64,000 bases of DNA from Nocardia ninae NBRC 108245 (GTDB lineage Bacteria > Actinomycetota > Actinomycetes > Mycobacteriales > Mycobacteriaceae): positions 1-64,000 of the forward strand of contig NZ_BJXA01000045.1 of assembly GCF_007990755.1 (NCBI RefSeq), written 5' to 3'. The stretch's first letter is position 1; each line of letters begins with the position of its first letter. Of the stretch, positions 1-7,523 are shown in pieces. A program made the translations under genes and the position numbers. Under the pieces are notes generated by a model that was given only the letters and a program-made list of their open reading frames with translations, did no database searches and was not told the DNA's origin.

Positions 1-69
1 CTTCAACGTATAGCTTTTGGCGGTAGTCGAAGCATAACTACCGGAGACTCGAATGCTGGCGGAGGCAGT

Positions 70-510
70 GTGAGCGAGCAGGCGAGGGCTGCTGTCGTAG
101 CCGCGTTGATTGAGCTTGCTCGAAGCGCTGATGTTCGCAATCGGGCCGATGCTGGCCATGGGCTGGCAGCATTTGCTGAAATGCCTGATGCGAAAGCCGT
201 ATTGATCTCGCTTGTTCTGGATGCCGACAACACGTTCGTCACCGCTGTTACGGCGGAGGCGCTGCTGCGCCGGAAAGATGTTGTGGGACTTGGGGTGGTC
301 GCCGCCTCGTTCGCCGACGCGGATGGCAGTCAGTCCGAATGGATCGGGACGGCGTTGAACGACGTGTACGGGGTGTTTGCTGACGAACGAGACGTTGCGG
401 TACGAATCTGCTCGACGTTGTCCCGTGACCCGGATGCCCAAATCAGGCGTGGGGCAATCGATCTGATCGGCTTGCTGGAACGGATCGATCCTGTTCTTCG
501 TCCCATGTAA
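70..510 (+). CDS. HEAT-repeat-like hypothetical protein
   Basis: A 146-residue soluble protein of unknown function. It reads as a run of short amphipathic helices with Ala/Leu/Asp-rich turns, for example RADAGHGLAAF near residue 25 and QIRRGAIDLIGLLE near the C-terminus, the look of HEAT or armadillo repeats that usually mediate protein contacts. The GTG start is supported by a GGAGG five bases upstream (61-65). No signal peptide or membrane segment is visible. Its left neighbour lies outside the window, so operon context is unknown. The repeat assignment is from pattern only, and no partner can be proposed. Confidence 0.6.
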   Translation: MSEQARAAVVAALIELARSADVRNRADAGHGLAAFAEMPDAKAVLISLVLDADNTFVTAVTAEALLRRKDVVGLGVVAASFADADGSQSEWIGTALNDVYGVFADERDVAVRICSTLSRDPDAQIRRGAIDLIGLLERIDPVLRPM

Positions 511-555
511 CGGTCGTTGCTGAGACTATGCAGGGTCGGCGAGAGTGGAGAGAGT

Positions 556-939
556 TCACCACTCGCGTTCTTCGGATACGCCGATGATGTAGCCGTCGGG
601 ATCTTGGAAGTAGAACAGTTTCATGCCGTGTTCGGTGTGTTCTTTGATCACGTTGACGAGGGGGCGGATTTTGGTGGTGTAAGCCTCGTGGTCTTTGACG
701 GAGAGGTAGAACATGCCGAAGGCGCCGGTGGGGAAGTTTTGGAGTTGGGGGAGCCATTGGCGCAGGTTGTCTGCGTTGTAGACCATGAAGGCGAAGTTGC
801 CTTGCCAGGTGAGCATGCGGATGTCGTCTTCGGGGTTGTCGCTGCCGGGGGCGGCTTCGAAGCCGAGGCTTTCGTAGAAGGCGACGGACGCGGTGGTGTC
901 TGCGACGCCCAGGCAGGGGGCTACGCCGGTGGCTTTCAT
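556..939 (-). CDS. VOC (glyoxalase/bleomycin-resistance fold) family protein
   Basis: A 127-residue single-module vicinal-oxygen-chelate protein. The N-terminus APCLGVADTTASVAFYESLGF and the C-terminal KLFYFQDPDGYIIGVSEE are the paired beta-alpha-beta signatures of the fold. The conserved late Glu region that normally contributes to the metal site is present, but the substrate cannot be read from sequence. Members include lyases, dioxygenases and drug-binding proteins. The gene lies 37 bp downstream of a second VOC gene on the same strand, so the two probably form a transcript and may form a heterodimer. They are divergent from a TetR regulator. Confidence 0.8.
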   Translation of the reverse strand: MKATGVAPCLGVADTTASVAFYESLGFEAAPGSDNPEDDIRMLTWQGNFAFMVYNADNLRQWLPQLQNFPTGAFGMFYLSVKDHEAYTTKIRPLVNVIKEHTEHGMKLFYFQDPDGYIIGVSEEREW

Positions 940-976
940 GGGGAACTCCTTCTGTGGGTTGGGGTTTCGAGTGATG

Positions 977-1372
977 TCAGGCGCCGGTCCATGGCTGGCT
1001 GATGCAGAAAGGTTGACCGGAGGGGTCGAGTAGGACGGTCCAGTTTTCGCCGCCGGGCTGGTGGTCGGATTTGGTTGCGCCGAGGGCGAGGAGTCGTTGC
1101 TCGGCTGCTGCGACGTCAGGGAAGGCGAGGTCGAGGTGGAAGGGTAGTTCGTCGGCGGGCCAGTTCGGGGCGGTGAACTTGGTGGCGGTGTAGAAGACGT
1201 AGGCGGTGGTGCCGTCGGTGATCATGAAGGCGGTGGGGACACCGTTTTCGTCGGGGAATTCTTGGGTGAGTTGCCAGCCCAGTGCCGCTGCGTAGAACTC
1301 GGCGAGGGCTCGGCCTTCGTGAGCCCAGAACGCATAGGAGGAGACCGTGCCGGTGGGGGCGGGGTTCGTCAT
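977..1372 (-). CDS. VOC family protein, first gene of a two-gene VOC unit
   Basis: A 131-residue VOC protein. It carries the features of the small actinobacterial subgroup: FWAHEGRALAEFYAAALGW at the N-terminus, HLDLAFPDVAAAEQRLLALGA in the middle and VLLDPSGQPFCISQP at the end. Function beyond the fold is unknown. It is the promoter-proximal gene of a pair with the VOC gene at 556-939 and is transcribed away from the TetR gene at 1598. The shared 225-bp spacer contains two near-identical palindromes, so TetR control of this pair is the simplest reading (inference). Confidence 0.8.
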   Translation of the reverse strand: MTNPAPTGTVSSYAFWAHEGRALAEFYAAALGWQLTQEFPDENGVPTAFMITDGTTAYVFYTATKFTAPNWPADELPFHLDLAFPDVAAAEQRLLALGATKSDHQPGGENWTVLLDPSGQPFCISQPWTGA

Positions 1373-1480
1373 GGCTGTTCACCATCGCTTTCCGTGCGTC
1401 GCTGGGTTGTGGGGTGGTTGTGAACGGCGGCGTCATCAGGGAGCTCGTACCGCTGGGCGAATGTTGAGCAAATCGCACTG

Positions 1481-1554
1481 AGTACATTTGTACCTTAAGG
1501 CGCGGCGGTGCAACAGGAGGTTGTGACGCGTCTCGCATTAGGTACATATGTACC
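1481..1554. promoter_or_regulatory. Twin 12-14 bp palindromes, candidate TetR operators
   Basis: GTACATTTGTAC at 1482-1493 and GTACATATGTAC at 1542-1553. The second extends to the perfect 14-mer GGTACATATGTACC (1541-1554). Centres are 60 bp apart. The pair sits between the divergent VOC genes and the TetR gene, the usual place for an autoregulated TetR operator. The binding assignment is inferred. Confidence 0.65.
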
Positions 1555-1597
1555 CTGATGGGCATCTACCCGCGGAAATAGCTCTGATGGAGGCGCA

Positions 1598-2179
1598 GTG
1601 GCCGACGAACCAGCCGTCGAGGCCAAACCTGTCCGGCGACGGCGGTTCGATCCGAACCGCCGTCGCCGCATTGCGGAAGCCGCGATCCAGGTCATCGGCG
1701 AACGCGGCGTGGAGGGTCTCACGCACCGGGCCGTCGCCGAGGCGGCGGACGTTCCGATTGCGGGCACGACATACCACTACAAGGACAAGGAAGACCTGCT
1801 CCAAGCGGCGCTGGAAATTTGCGTGGCCGACTATGCCGCGATCATGGCGGCCATCCCGTCCAGCAATCCCGACTTGACGATCGCCGATGTCATCGACCAG
1901 ACGGCGGATGCGCTCATCGGATGCTTCACCACCGAGCGCACCATCACGACCGTCCAGCTCGAGCTGTATGTCGCGGCTATTCGACGCCCCTCGCTGCGGC
2001 CGATCGCCGACCGCTTCATCGGGGCTACTCGAACGATGTATGCCCATTACGCCGATCAGCTCACGGCCACCCTGCTCGCCGACGCCGCGCAGGGAATTAC
2101 GTTGCGCGGCATGGCAAGTGCGGAGCCCCCGACCCGGGACCAGATCCGCGACCTACTCCTTCGCTGTCTGCCCCGGTAG
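1598..2179 (+). CDS. TetR/AcrR family transcriptional regulator
   Basis: A 193-residue TetR repressor. The N-terminal helix-turn-helix spans roughly residues 20-65: RRRRIAEAAIQVIGERGVEG, then LTHRAVAEAADVPIAGTTYHYKDKEDLL, with the typical Tyr-His-Tyr recognition helix end. The C-terminal ligand domain is divergent, so the ligand is unknown. I chose the GTG at 1598 because GGAGG lies just upstream (1589-1593); the nearby ATG at 1587 is out of frame. It is divergent from two VOC genes, with two palindromes between them, which suggests repression of that pair and of itself. Confidence 0.9.
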   Translation: MADEPAVEAKPVRRRRFDPNRRRRIAEAAIQVIGERGVEGLTHRAVAEAADVPIAGTTYHYKDKEDLLQAALEICVADYAAIMAAIPSSNPDLTIADVIDQTADALIGCFTTERTITTVQLELYVAAIRRPSLRPIADRFIGATRTMYAHYADQLTATLLADAAQGITLRGMASAEPPTRDQIRDLLLRCLPR

Positions 2180-2288
2180 TCAGCTGAATACGGGTGTGTG
2201 GTCGGTCGCCGATGCGCCGACTTGACCTGAACCATTGTTGATGTTCGACGCTTGTAGTCATCACCTGCACGCGTCGAAAGGACCTGTT

Positions 2289-2864
2289 ATGACGGAGAAT
2301 CCGATTCAGCTCGCAGTGATCGTGGGAAGCACCCGGCCGGGGCGCTTCGGCCCCACGGTCGCCAACTGGTTCGTCGAACATGCCGAACAACGTGCCGACG
2401 TCGCGATCGATCTCATCGATTTGGCGGAAGGTGAACTGCCACAACATGATTCCGACCACGCAGGCACTCGCTCATCGCAGCCTGTCGGTGCGCGACTGGC
2501 GGCGGCCGACGGGTTCGTCATCGTGACACCCGAGTACAACCACAGCTACCCGGCGCCCCTCAAAAGCGCGATCGATGATCATTACACCCAGTGGCAGGCC
2601 AAGCCGATCGGATTCGTCTGCTACGGAGGCGTTTCCGGCGGCCTGCGCGCCGTCGAACACCTCCGCCACGTCTTCGCCGAACTCCACGCCGTCACCGTCC
2701 GCGACACCGTGAGCTTCCACGGCGCCGCCCAAGTCTTCGACGCGACAGGCAAACCCGCGGACCCGAAGCCCCCGGCCGTAGCCGCCGATCAACTCCTGGA
2801 CCAACTCGTCTGGTGGGGAGCTGCCCTCCGTTCGGCCCGCGCCGAACGCCCCTACGTGGCCTGA
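2289..2864 (+). CDS. NADPH-dependent FMN reductase family flavoprotein
   Basis: A 191-residue flavodoxin-fold reductase. VIVGSTRPGRFGPTVANWF near the N-terminus is the FMN-phosphate loop of the FMN_red family (GSxR), and IVTPEYNHSYPAPLKSAID near residue 85 is the diagnostic PEYN(H/G)S motif contacting the isoalloxazine. It probably reduces FMN or quinones at the expense of NAD(P)H. The start at 2289 has GAAAGGA eight bases upstream; the longer frame from 2235 has no such site. It follows the TetR gene in the same direction after 109 bp and may belong to that regulon, although a separate promoter is possible. Confidence 0.88.
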   Translation: MTENPIQLAVIVGSTRPGRFGPTVANWFVEHAEQRADVAIDLIDLAEGELPQHDSDHAGTRSSQPVGARLAAADGFVIVTPEYNHSYPAPLKSAIDDHYTQWQAKPIGFVCYGGVSGGLRAVEHLRHVFAELHAVTVRDTVSFHGAAQVFDATGKPADPKPPAVAADQLLDQLVWWGAALRSARAERPYVA

Positions 2865-3602
2865 TCAGCGCGTGGCGCGGTGCGGGCCCGGGTGATCCTT
2901 GCGGCGGATGCAGGCGACACCGGCGCGGGGAAGCACTGCGCCACAGCGTGGTTCGCTGACGATCCGGCTCAGGTCGCCGACGTCCACTCCGGCGCGGGCG
3001 CGCGCCAAGGCGGCGCGCAGAGCGGATTCGGGATCGGGCCCGTCCGGACCCCACCCCTGCGACATTGCCGCATTGATCTCGTCTTTCGACATCACCCGGG
3101 CGATGGTCTCGTCGAGCAGTCCGGCGGCGACGACGGTGCGGATGAGGCCCTCCGGTGCTGATTCAGGCCGGTAGTCCCAGCCGTCGAGGCCGATATCTTC
3201 GGCAAGCACGTCGAGCAGAACGAGGGCTTGCCACAGCTCGGTGACTTCATCGAGAGTCAGTTGTCCGCAATGGATCAGCGCATTCGCCATGTCATAGGCG
3301 GCGTCTGCCCTGCGTGGACCTGCGCAGAGAACCTCGATGACGCCGACGCCATCGACAATCCTGCTGGCGAATACGACGCGGTGCTGTTTGCCGAGTACGT
3401 CGAGGGTGTTCCAGCCGGCCAACCGATCGCTGGTGCCACGGTTGCTCAAAGGGTGGGAGCCTGCTGGATTACCGCACAGCGTAAGCAGATCGACCAGGAC
3501 GGATTCGCATTCGGCAGCTGGTAGATCCTCGAGATACTCGACGAACGCGTCGGAGAACTCGAACTCCGCCTGGCCGCCGGGGAACGATTCGCCTTTCCTC
3601 AC
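2865..3602 (-). CDS. Putative type II toxin with RelE/ParE-like N-terminus and long C-terminal extension
   Basis: A 245-residue protein whose start overlaps the stop of a Phd/YefM-like antitoxin gene by 4 bp. Residues 10-110 look like a RelE/ParE superfamily toxin (FSDAFVEYLEDLP, SDRLAGWNTLDVLGKQHRVVFAS, then VIEVLCAGPRR). Typical toxins of this fold end near residue 100; here 130 further residues follow. The last 30 contain a Cys-x10-Cys-x5-His-x3-His arrangement that could bind zinc. The stop abuts the FMN reductase stop on the opposite strand. Toxin activity is inferred from gene pairing and weak fold resemblance; no catalytic residues could be assigned with confidence. Confidence 0.6.
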   Translation of the reverse strand: MRKGESFPGGQAEFEFSDAFVEYLEDLPAAECESVLVDLLTLCGNPAGSHPLSNRGTSDRLAGWNTLDVLGKQHRVVFASRIVDGVGVIEVLCAGPRRADAAYDMANALIHCGQLTLDEVTELWQALVLLDVLAEDIGLDGWDYRPESAPEGLIRTVVAAGLLDETIARVMSKDEINAAMSQGWGPDGPDPESALRAALARARAGVDVGDLSRIVSEPRCGAVLPRAGVACIRRKDHPGPHRATR

Positions 3603-3907
3603 CGATTCGCGACGCGCTCAGCCGCAAGGGTCCGCACCCTGGACTCGTCGACGCCGAGCCGGACGCACACCTCTGCGAGGTCGAACTTCCGGGTCCGCTT
3701 CGAAGCGAGATCGGCTGCGGCATCAAGGATTGCGAGTTGGGCCTCGCGAATCTTGCGCATGTCCTCGTCGATCCGATCGGCCGAATCCACAACGGCCACT
3801 GGCCGGCCGTGGCTGGTCAGTATGATGCGCTGTTCTTCGCTCGCTGCGACCAATCCGGACACGCCTTTGCGAGAAGCGGTGGTGATGGGCACCCGAACAG
3901 AAGTCAT
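3599..3907 (-). CDS. Phd/YefM-family antitoxin with C-terminal HTH-like extension
   Basis: A 102-residue protein. RVPITTASRKGVSGLVAASEEQRIILTSHGRPVAVV (residues 5-40) has the Phd/YefM signature, including the hallmark HGRPVAVV strand that forms the DNA-binding dimer. The usual toxin-neutralising tail is replaced or extended by KFDLAEVCVRLGVDESRVRTLA, which resembles a small helix-turn-helix. Stop and toxin start overlap (ATGA), as in many TA operons. A perfect 7+7 inverted repeat lies nine bases before the ATG, consistent with autorepression. The assignment as antitoxin is firm; the role of the tail is open. Confidence 0.8.
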   Translation of the reverse strand: MTSVRVPITTASRKGVSGLVAASEEQRIILTSHGRPVAVVDSADRIDEDMRKIREAQLAILDAAADLASKRTRKFDLAEVCVRLGVDESRVRTLAAERVANR

Positions 3908-3916
3908 ACTGCAAAA

Positions 3917-3934
3917 CTACCTAGAAATAGGTAG
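3917..3934. promoter_or_regulatory. Inverted repeat operator of the Phd-type TA operon
   Basis: CTACCTAGAAATAGGTAG is a perfect inverted repeat with 7-bp arms (3917-3923 and 3928-3934) and a 4-bp spacer. It ends ten bases upstream of the antitoxin ATG, where Phd-family antitoxins typically bind and autorepress. Binding is inferred. Confidence 0.6.
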
Positions 3935-3956
3935 AGATGCAATGCACGGAGGTCTG

Positions 3957-5816
3957 TTAGTGACCGGTGCTGGTCAGGGTGGCGGGGAGGGGTTGGCCGC
4001 AGTTGTTGGGAGTGGGGGTGTTGGTGAGGTGGTCGGCGAACCATTGGATGACGCGGGGGGCGACGGCTTTTTCGTTGGCGTTGTCGTGGCCGACGCCGGG
4101 GTTCCATTGGGTGGTCACGGGGGTGCCTGCGGTGCAGTAGCGCTCGACGAGGGCGGCGGTGAATTTCGGGGGGACGAGGGTGTCGTCGAGGCCTTGGGCC
4201 AGGTAGACGGGGATGCCGGGGGGCATGTCGGGGGCGCGGTTCTCCTCGAAGGCGCGGCGCCAGGCGGGGTCGGCGAGGGGGTCGCCGTTGAAGTAGTCGC
4301 CCATGCCGGGGACGACGGTGAGGCGGGCGAACAGTGCCACGAAAGGTGTTGCGGCGCAGCCGGCTGCCGCCATTTCCTGGTTGCGCGCGGCGGCCTGCGG
4401 GGTGAGCAGTGCGTTGGGGTCGAGCTGGGGGTAGGCCTTGGCGTACTGGGTGGTGAGGAAGGGGGTGACGGCCCAGCCGTTGAGAAGTTGGGGTGGACTC
4501 TCGCGGAGGATGCCCGCGATATCGGAGGCGGGGGCGGTGGCGGCGTCGGCGACGAGGTGGAGTTCGGGGGCGTAGGTGGGCGTTTGGGCGGCGGCGGCCA
4601 GGGAGATGAGGCCGCCCTGCGAGACGCCGTAGATCAGCATGTCGGTGCCAGCGTGCGCGTCGGGCATGTTGCGGGCGGCGCGGGCGGCGTTCACGGTGTC
4701 GCGGCCCTGGTCGGTGGCGACGAGGTAGTGCTCGCCGTCGCCGGTGCCCGCCGCGCCGGCGTAGTCGCTGGCGGCGACCACCCAGCCGCGGCCGAGCGCG
4801 TCGTTCAGCCAGGGCATAGATGAGGCGATCTCGGATTGCCTGCTAGGTGCGCATTCGGCGCCGAGGCTGACGGTGCCGTGCGCGAAGTTCAGGATGGGTC
4901 GATCGGTGCCGTCGGTGAGGGGCGTCCAGATCATGCCGGAGGACACCGTCGGGGTGCCGTGCCGGTCCTGCGACCAGTAGAGGATGCGCTGGCCGTGTCC
5001 GTTCACGCCCGGTAGCGACATCGGGGACGAACGGATCACGGTGCCCGGCGGGCCGGGTGAAATGCCTTGTGGCACTTGATAGAACGCGTCCAGTCGAGAC
5101 TGCTCCGCGTCCTGTCGGGCAGCTTGGGTGACGACCGTTCCATACCAGCCCACCGCCACCGCGAGCACGACCAGCTGCACGCTCACCGCGACGGGCCGCC
5201 ACCAGCGCAGCGTGCTCGCGCGGGGCAGCGGAGCAGTCAGCCGGACACCGCGGACCACCATCGCCGCGCCGGTGATCAACAGCGTGAGGATGGTCCACGC
5301 GGTGAAATCCAAGCCGGTACGAAACGGCAGCGTCGCGAGGATCACGCCGGCAAGCACCTGCCAGCCCGCGAACGCCGCGGAGGCGACGAGCACGTCATCG
5401 CGGCGCGCACCGGACGCCAGCCCGCAGACGCCGAGCCCGATCCAGCACGCCCCGACCCAGATCAACGACGTCGACACCGACATGGTCAGCGCGGCGATAC
5501 CGAGCGCACCGAACCCGATGGCGACCAGCGCCTCGACGCCCAGCAACCGTTCAGTGCGCACGTATCCGGCGGACTCGTGGTCCGGCCGCTGATTGTCGGC
5601 TCGCGCCCACCACCACCGTGCGGCGGCAGACCCGCCGAGCATCAGCATCGCGGCCGCGACAACAACCCGTCCCTCGATGAGCGAGACACCGAAGGGCGAG
5701 TACAGCAGAACACCCGACACGAACACAGCCAACCCGGGCAGCCACCACGCGATTCCGCGTACGTCCCAGGTCCGGGCCTTGCCGGTCGCCACCTTGTCAT
5801 CCTGACGCTCGCTCAC
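3957..5816 (-). CDS. Membrane-anchored lipase: multi-TM domain fused to a secretory-lipase alpha/beta hydrolase
   Basis: A 619-residue two-part protein. Residues 20-235 contain about seven hydrophobic segments, the first six resembling the HdeD/DUF308 membrane fold. The rest is a LIP-type secretory lipase as found in Nocardia and mycobacteria: ILNFAHGTVSLGAECAPS, nucleophile elbow GVSQGG, acid region AQGLDDTLVPP and catalytic-His region NPGVGHDNANE. This places a triacylglycerol or ester hydrolase on the outer face of the membrane, if topology follows. I chose the GTG at 5816 because upstream in-frame sequence is Arg/Ser-rich repeat DNA and a GAGG precedes this GTG. The start lies in the last unit of an 80-bp tandem repeat. 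Confidence 0.78.
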   Translation of the reverse strand: MSERQDDKVATGKARTWDVRGIAWWLPGLAVFVSGVLLYSPFGVSLIEGRVVVAAAMLMLGGSAAARWWWARADNQRPDHESAGYVRTERLLGVEALVAIGFGALGIAALTMSVSTSLIWVGACWIGLGVCGLASGARRDDVLVASAAFAGWQVLAGVILATLPFRTGLDFTAWTILTLLITGAAMVVRGVRLTAPLPRASTLRWWRPVAVSVQLVVLAVAVGWYGTVVTQAARQDAEQSRLDAFYQVPQGISPGPPGTVIRSSPMSLPGVNGHGQRILYWSQDRHGTPTVSSGMIWTPLTDGTDRPILNFAHGTVSLGAECAPSRQSEIASSMPWLNDALGRGWVVAASDYAGAAGTGDGEHYLVATDQGRDTVNAARAARNMPDAHAGTDMLIYGVSQGGLISLAAAAQTPTYAPELHLVADAATAPASDIAGILRESPPQLLNGWAVTPFLTTQYAKAYPQLDPNALLTPQAAARNQEMAAAGCAATPFVALFARLTVVPGMGDYFNGDPLADPAWRRAFEENRAPDMPPGIPVYLAQGLDDTLVPPKFTAALVERYCTAGTPVTTQWNPGVGHDNANEKAVAPRVIQWFADHLTNTPTPNNCGQPLPATLTSTGH

Positions 5817-6056
5817 GGCTGCGCCTCGCCGACGCTCGGCTCCGCCGTGCGCGAGGGCGCACTGTGCCTTCGGTTCACTCGCTGACGCTCGCTCACGGCT
5901 GCGCCTCGCTGACGCTCGGCTCCGCCGTGCGCGAGGGCGCACTGTGCCTATGGTTCACTCGCTGACGCTCGCTCACGGCTGCGCCTCGCTGACGCTCGGC
6001 TCCGCCGTGCGCGAGGGCGCACTGTGCCTATGGTTCACTCGCTGACGCTCGCTCAC
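5801..6056. repeat. Tandem repeat, three 80-bp units plus 16 bp
   Basis: Units at 5801-5880, 5881-5960 and 5961-6040, with a 16-bp partial unit at 6041-6056. Units 2 and 3 are identical; unit 1 differs at a few bases. On the minus strand each begins with GTGAGCGAGCG and ends with GCGAGGCGCAGCC directly before the next GTG. The array ends at the lipase GTG. A 77-bp relative precedes fbiC at 32772-32848. With the next stretch to 6157 this fills a 341-bp gap that holds no conventional gene. Confidence 0.95.
5813..6056 (-). other. Three tandem coupled leader ORFs inside the repeat array
   Basis: Reading the minus strand, GTG codons at 6056, 5976 and 5896 each open a 27-codon frame ending in TGA. 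The peptides read VSERQRVNHRHS... to ...[10 protein letters not shown] (SVGEAQP in the last). Each TGA overlaps the next GTG as GTGA, and the third overlaps the lipase GTG at 5816. A GAGG core lies in each unit about 10 bases before its terminal GTG. This geometry fits translational coupling from leader to lipase. Whether the peptides are made or matter is unknown. Confidence 0.5.
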
Positions 6057-6157
6057 ACCGCCGCCTCCGTCCTTCGGTTACGCGGCAAAAAGCTGGATGC
6101 CGACAACTCTACGGACGGCTGACGAACGGTCGATGTGATCTTCGTCGGCCTGTGGGG

Positions 6158-6475
6158 TCAGCGGTCCCGCCACCGCCGTCGCGCCCATTTTCGCGCCGCC
6201 GGGCTGACGGCGAGAATTGGGAGGAACAGTACGAATCCGACCAATACGACCGGAATCAGCAGGTAGATGAGTAGCTCGCCGAGGATTTGAACGATGGTCG
6301 GAATCGCGAACGGCACCGCCAGCGCCGCGAGCGTGATCGCCACCGGATAGGCCCCACCCGAGGCTGCGGCGATCGCCGCGATCGCGAATCCGGCCGCGAG
6401 GACGAGCCCCAACAGGGCGACGAGATAGTTGTCCCACCATGCGTGTTGTTTCGTGTGAATCGAAGCGCCTCCCAA
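6158..6475 (-). CDS. Small membrane protein of unknown function
   Basis: A 105-residue protein with two or three hydrophobic stretches: YLVALLGLVLAAGFAIAAIAAA (residues 17-38), YPVAITLAALAVPFAIPTIV and ELLIYLLIPVVLVGFVLFLPIL. A short basic tail (ARKWARRRWRDR) follows, favouring a cytoplasmic C-terminus. I recognise no family. It stands alone between the repeat array upstream of the lipase and an EamA transporter gene on the same strand. Confidence 0.6.
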   Translation of the reverse strand: MGGASIHTKQHAWWDNYLVALLGLVLAAGFAIAAIAAASGGAYPVAITLAALAVPFAIPTIVQILGELLIYLLIPVVLVGFVLFLPILAVSPAARKWARRRWRDR

Positions 6476-6556
6476 GACGTCGGGTCCGACCCAGCCGCAG
6501 AGCCTAGCGCGGTGTCGCCACCATGACCGGCAAAGGCACGGAACACATTGTGCTGG

Positions 6557-7459
6557 TCAGGAACTCAGCGCGACCGGCTGAACGGGCGGTGGTGTCGCTG
6601 CGCGCGGCGTTTCCTTGCGTGTGTTCAGCCACGCGCCGACGAACATCAGCGCCGCCCCGACACCCTGCACCGGCGAGATCGTTTCACCCAGAACGACCCA
6701 GGCGCAGGCCAATCCGAATGCGGGCACCAGGAACATGGCGGTCGCGGCGGTCGCGGGCCCGACCTGCCCGACGGCGCGGTAGTAGAGGACGTACGCCAGC
6801 GCGGTCGGCAATACCCCGAGATAGGCCTGGTTGAGCCAGAATTCGAGACCGAGCTCGGACCAAGCGACGTCCGGCAGCGCCGGTGCGGCGAGCACCCCGA
6901 GCGCCACCGTGCCCGCCGCGGACGCATAAACGGTGACAGTCGGGGCGGCGAGGCGAGTAAGGATCGGCGCGCCGAGCATGGTGTAGCAGGCCCAGCAGGC
7001 CGCGGCGGCCAAGAAGGCGAGGTCGCCGAGCAGGCGGTTCCCGCCGGACGACGGAATGCCGACGAAGAAGACGACGCCGCCGGCCACCGCGGCGGCAAGG
7101 CCGAGTGCTCGCGCACCGGACGGGCGCGTACGCGAGCGCACGGCCAAGACGACGACGGTGATGACCGGCGCGGTCATCGGCACGATCACGCTGCCATCGG
7201 CTGCGGGCGCGAGGGATAACCCCAGGAAGAACAGAACGTTGTAGCCGAAGACGCCGATCAGGCCGAGCCCGGCGACGCGGGTCGCCTCCGTCGTCGGCAG
7301 CCGGGGCAGCCGCAGCACGATCACCAGCACCACGGTGCCCACCAAGAACCGCAGGAATCCGGCGACCTCGTGCGGCACATCGTGCACCGCCAGCTTCGAG
7401 GAAGCGAACGCGCTGCCCCACAACGCCATGACCAGCACAAGCAAGAGTCGAATACGCAC
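6557..7459 (-). CDS. EamA-family (DMT superfamily) membrane exporter
   Basis: About 300 residues with ten hydrophobic segments in two EamA repeats, the layout of drug/metabolite exporters such as RhaT or YdcZ relatives. LLLVLVMALWGSAFASSKLAV opens the first repeat and LAFLAAAACWACYTMLGAPIL the second; VLGETISPVQGVGAALMFVGAWL near the end is the family's conserved C-terminal helix pair. I took the GTG at 7459 as the start because the longer frame from 7516 reaches within 8 bp of the divergent AraC start. Substrate is unknown; the neighbouring AraC regulator probably controls it. Confidence 0.85.
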   Translation of the reverse strand: MRIRLLLVLVMALWGSAFASSKLAVHDVPHEVAGFLRFLVGTVVLVIVLRLPRLPTTEATRVAGLGLIGVFGYNVLFFLGLSLAPAADGSVIVPMTAPVITVVVLAVRSRTRPSGARALGLAAAVAGGVVFFVGIPSSGGNRLLGDLAFLAAAACWACYTMLGAPILTRLAAPTVTVYASAAGTVALGVLAAPALPDVAWSELGLEFWLNQAYLGVLPTALAYVLYYRAVGQVGPATAATAMFLVPAFGLACAWVVLGETISPVQGVGAALMFVGAWLNTRKETPRAATPPPVQPVALSS

Positions 7460-7523
7460 GCTTGCGATCCTGGTTCCGAGACCGGTGCGCGGTATTGAAC
7501 GCTGGTGCGGTGACAATGGTTCG

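Noticed and set aside
5067-5885. Plus-strand frame ending in HGCASPTLGSAV considered as a gene
   Set aside because: It is antisense to the lipase, and its C-terminus is just the reverse reading of the start-cassette repeat.
5801-6056. Tandem repeat considered as a CRISPR array
   Set aside because: Units are directly abutted with no variable spacers, and no cas genes are nearby.
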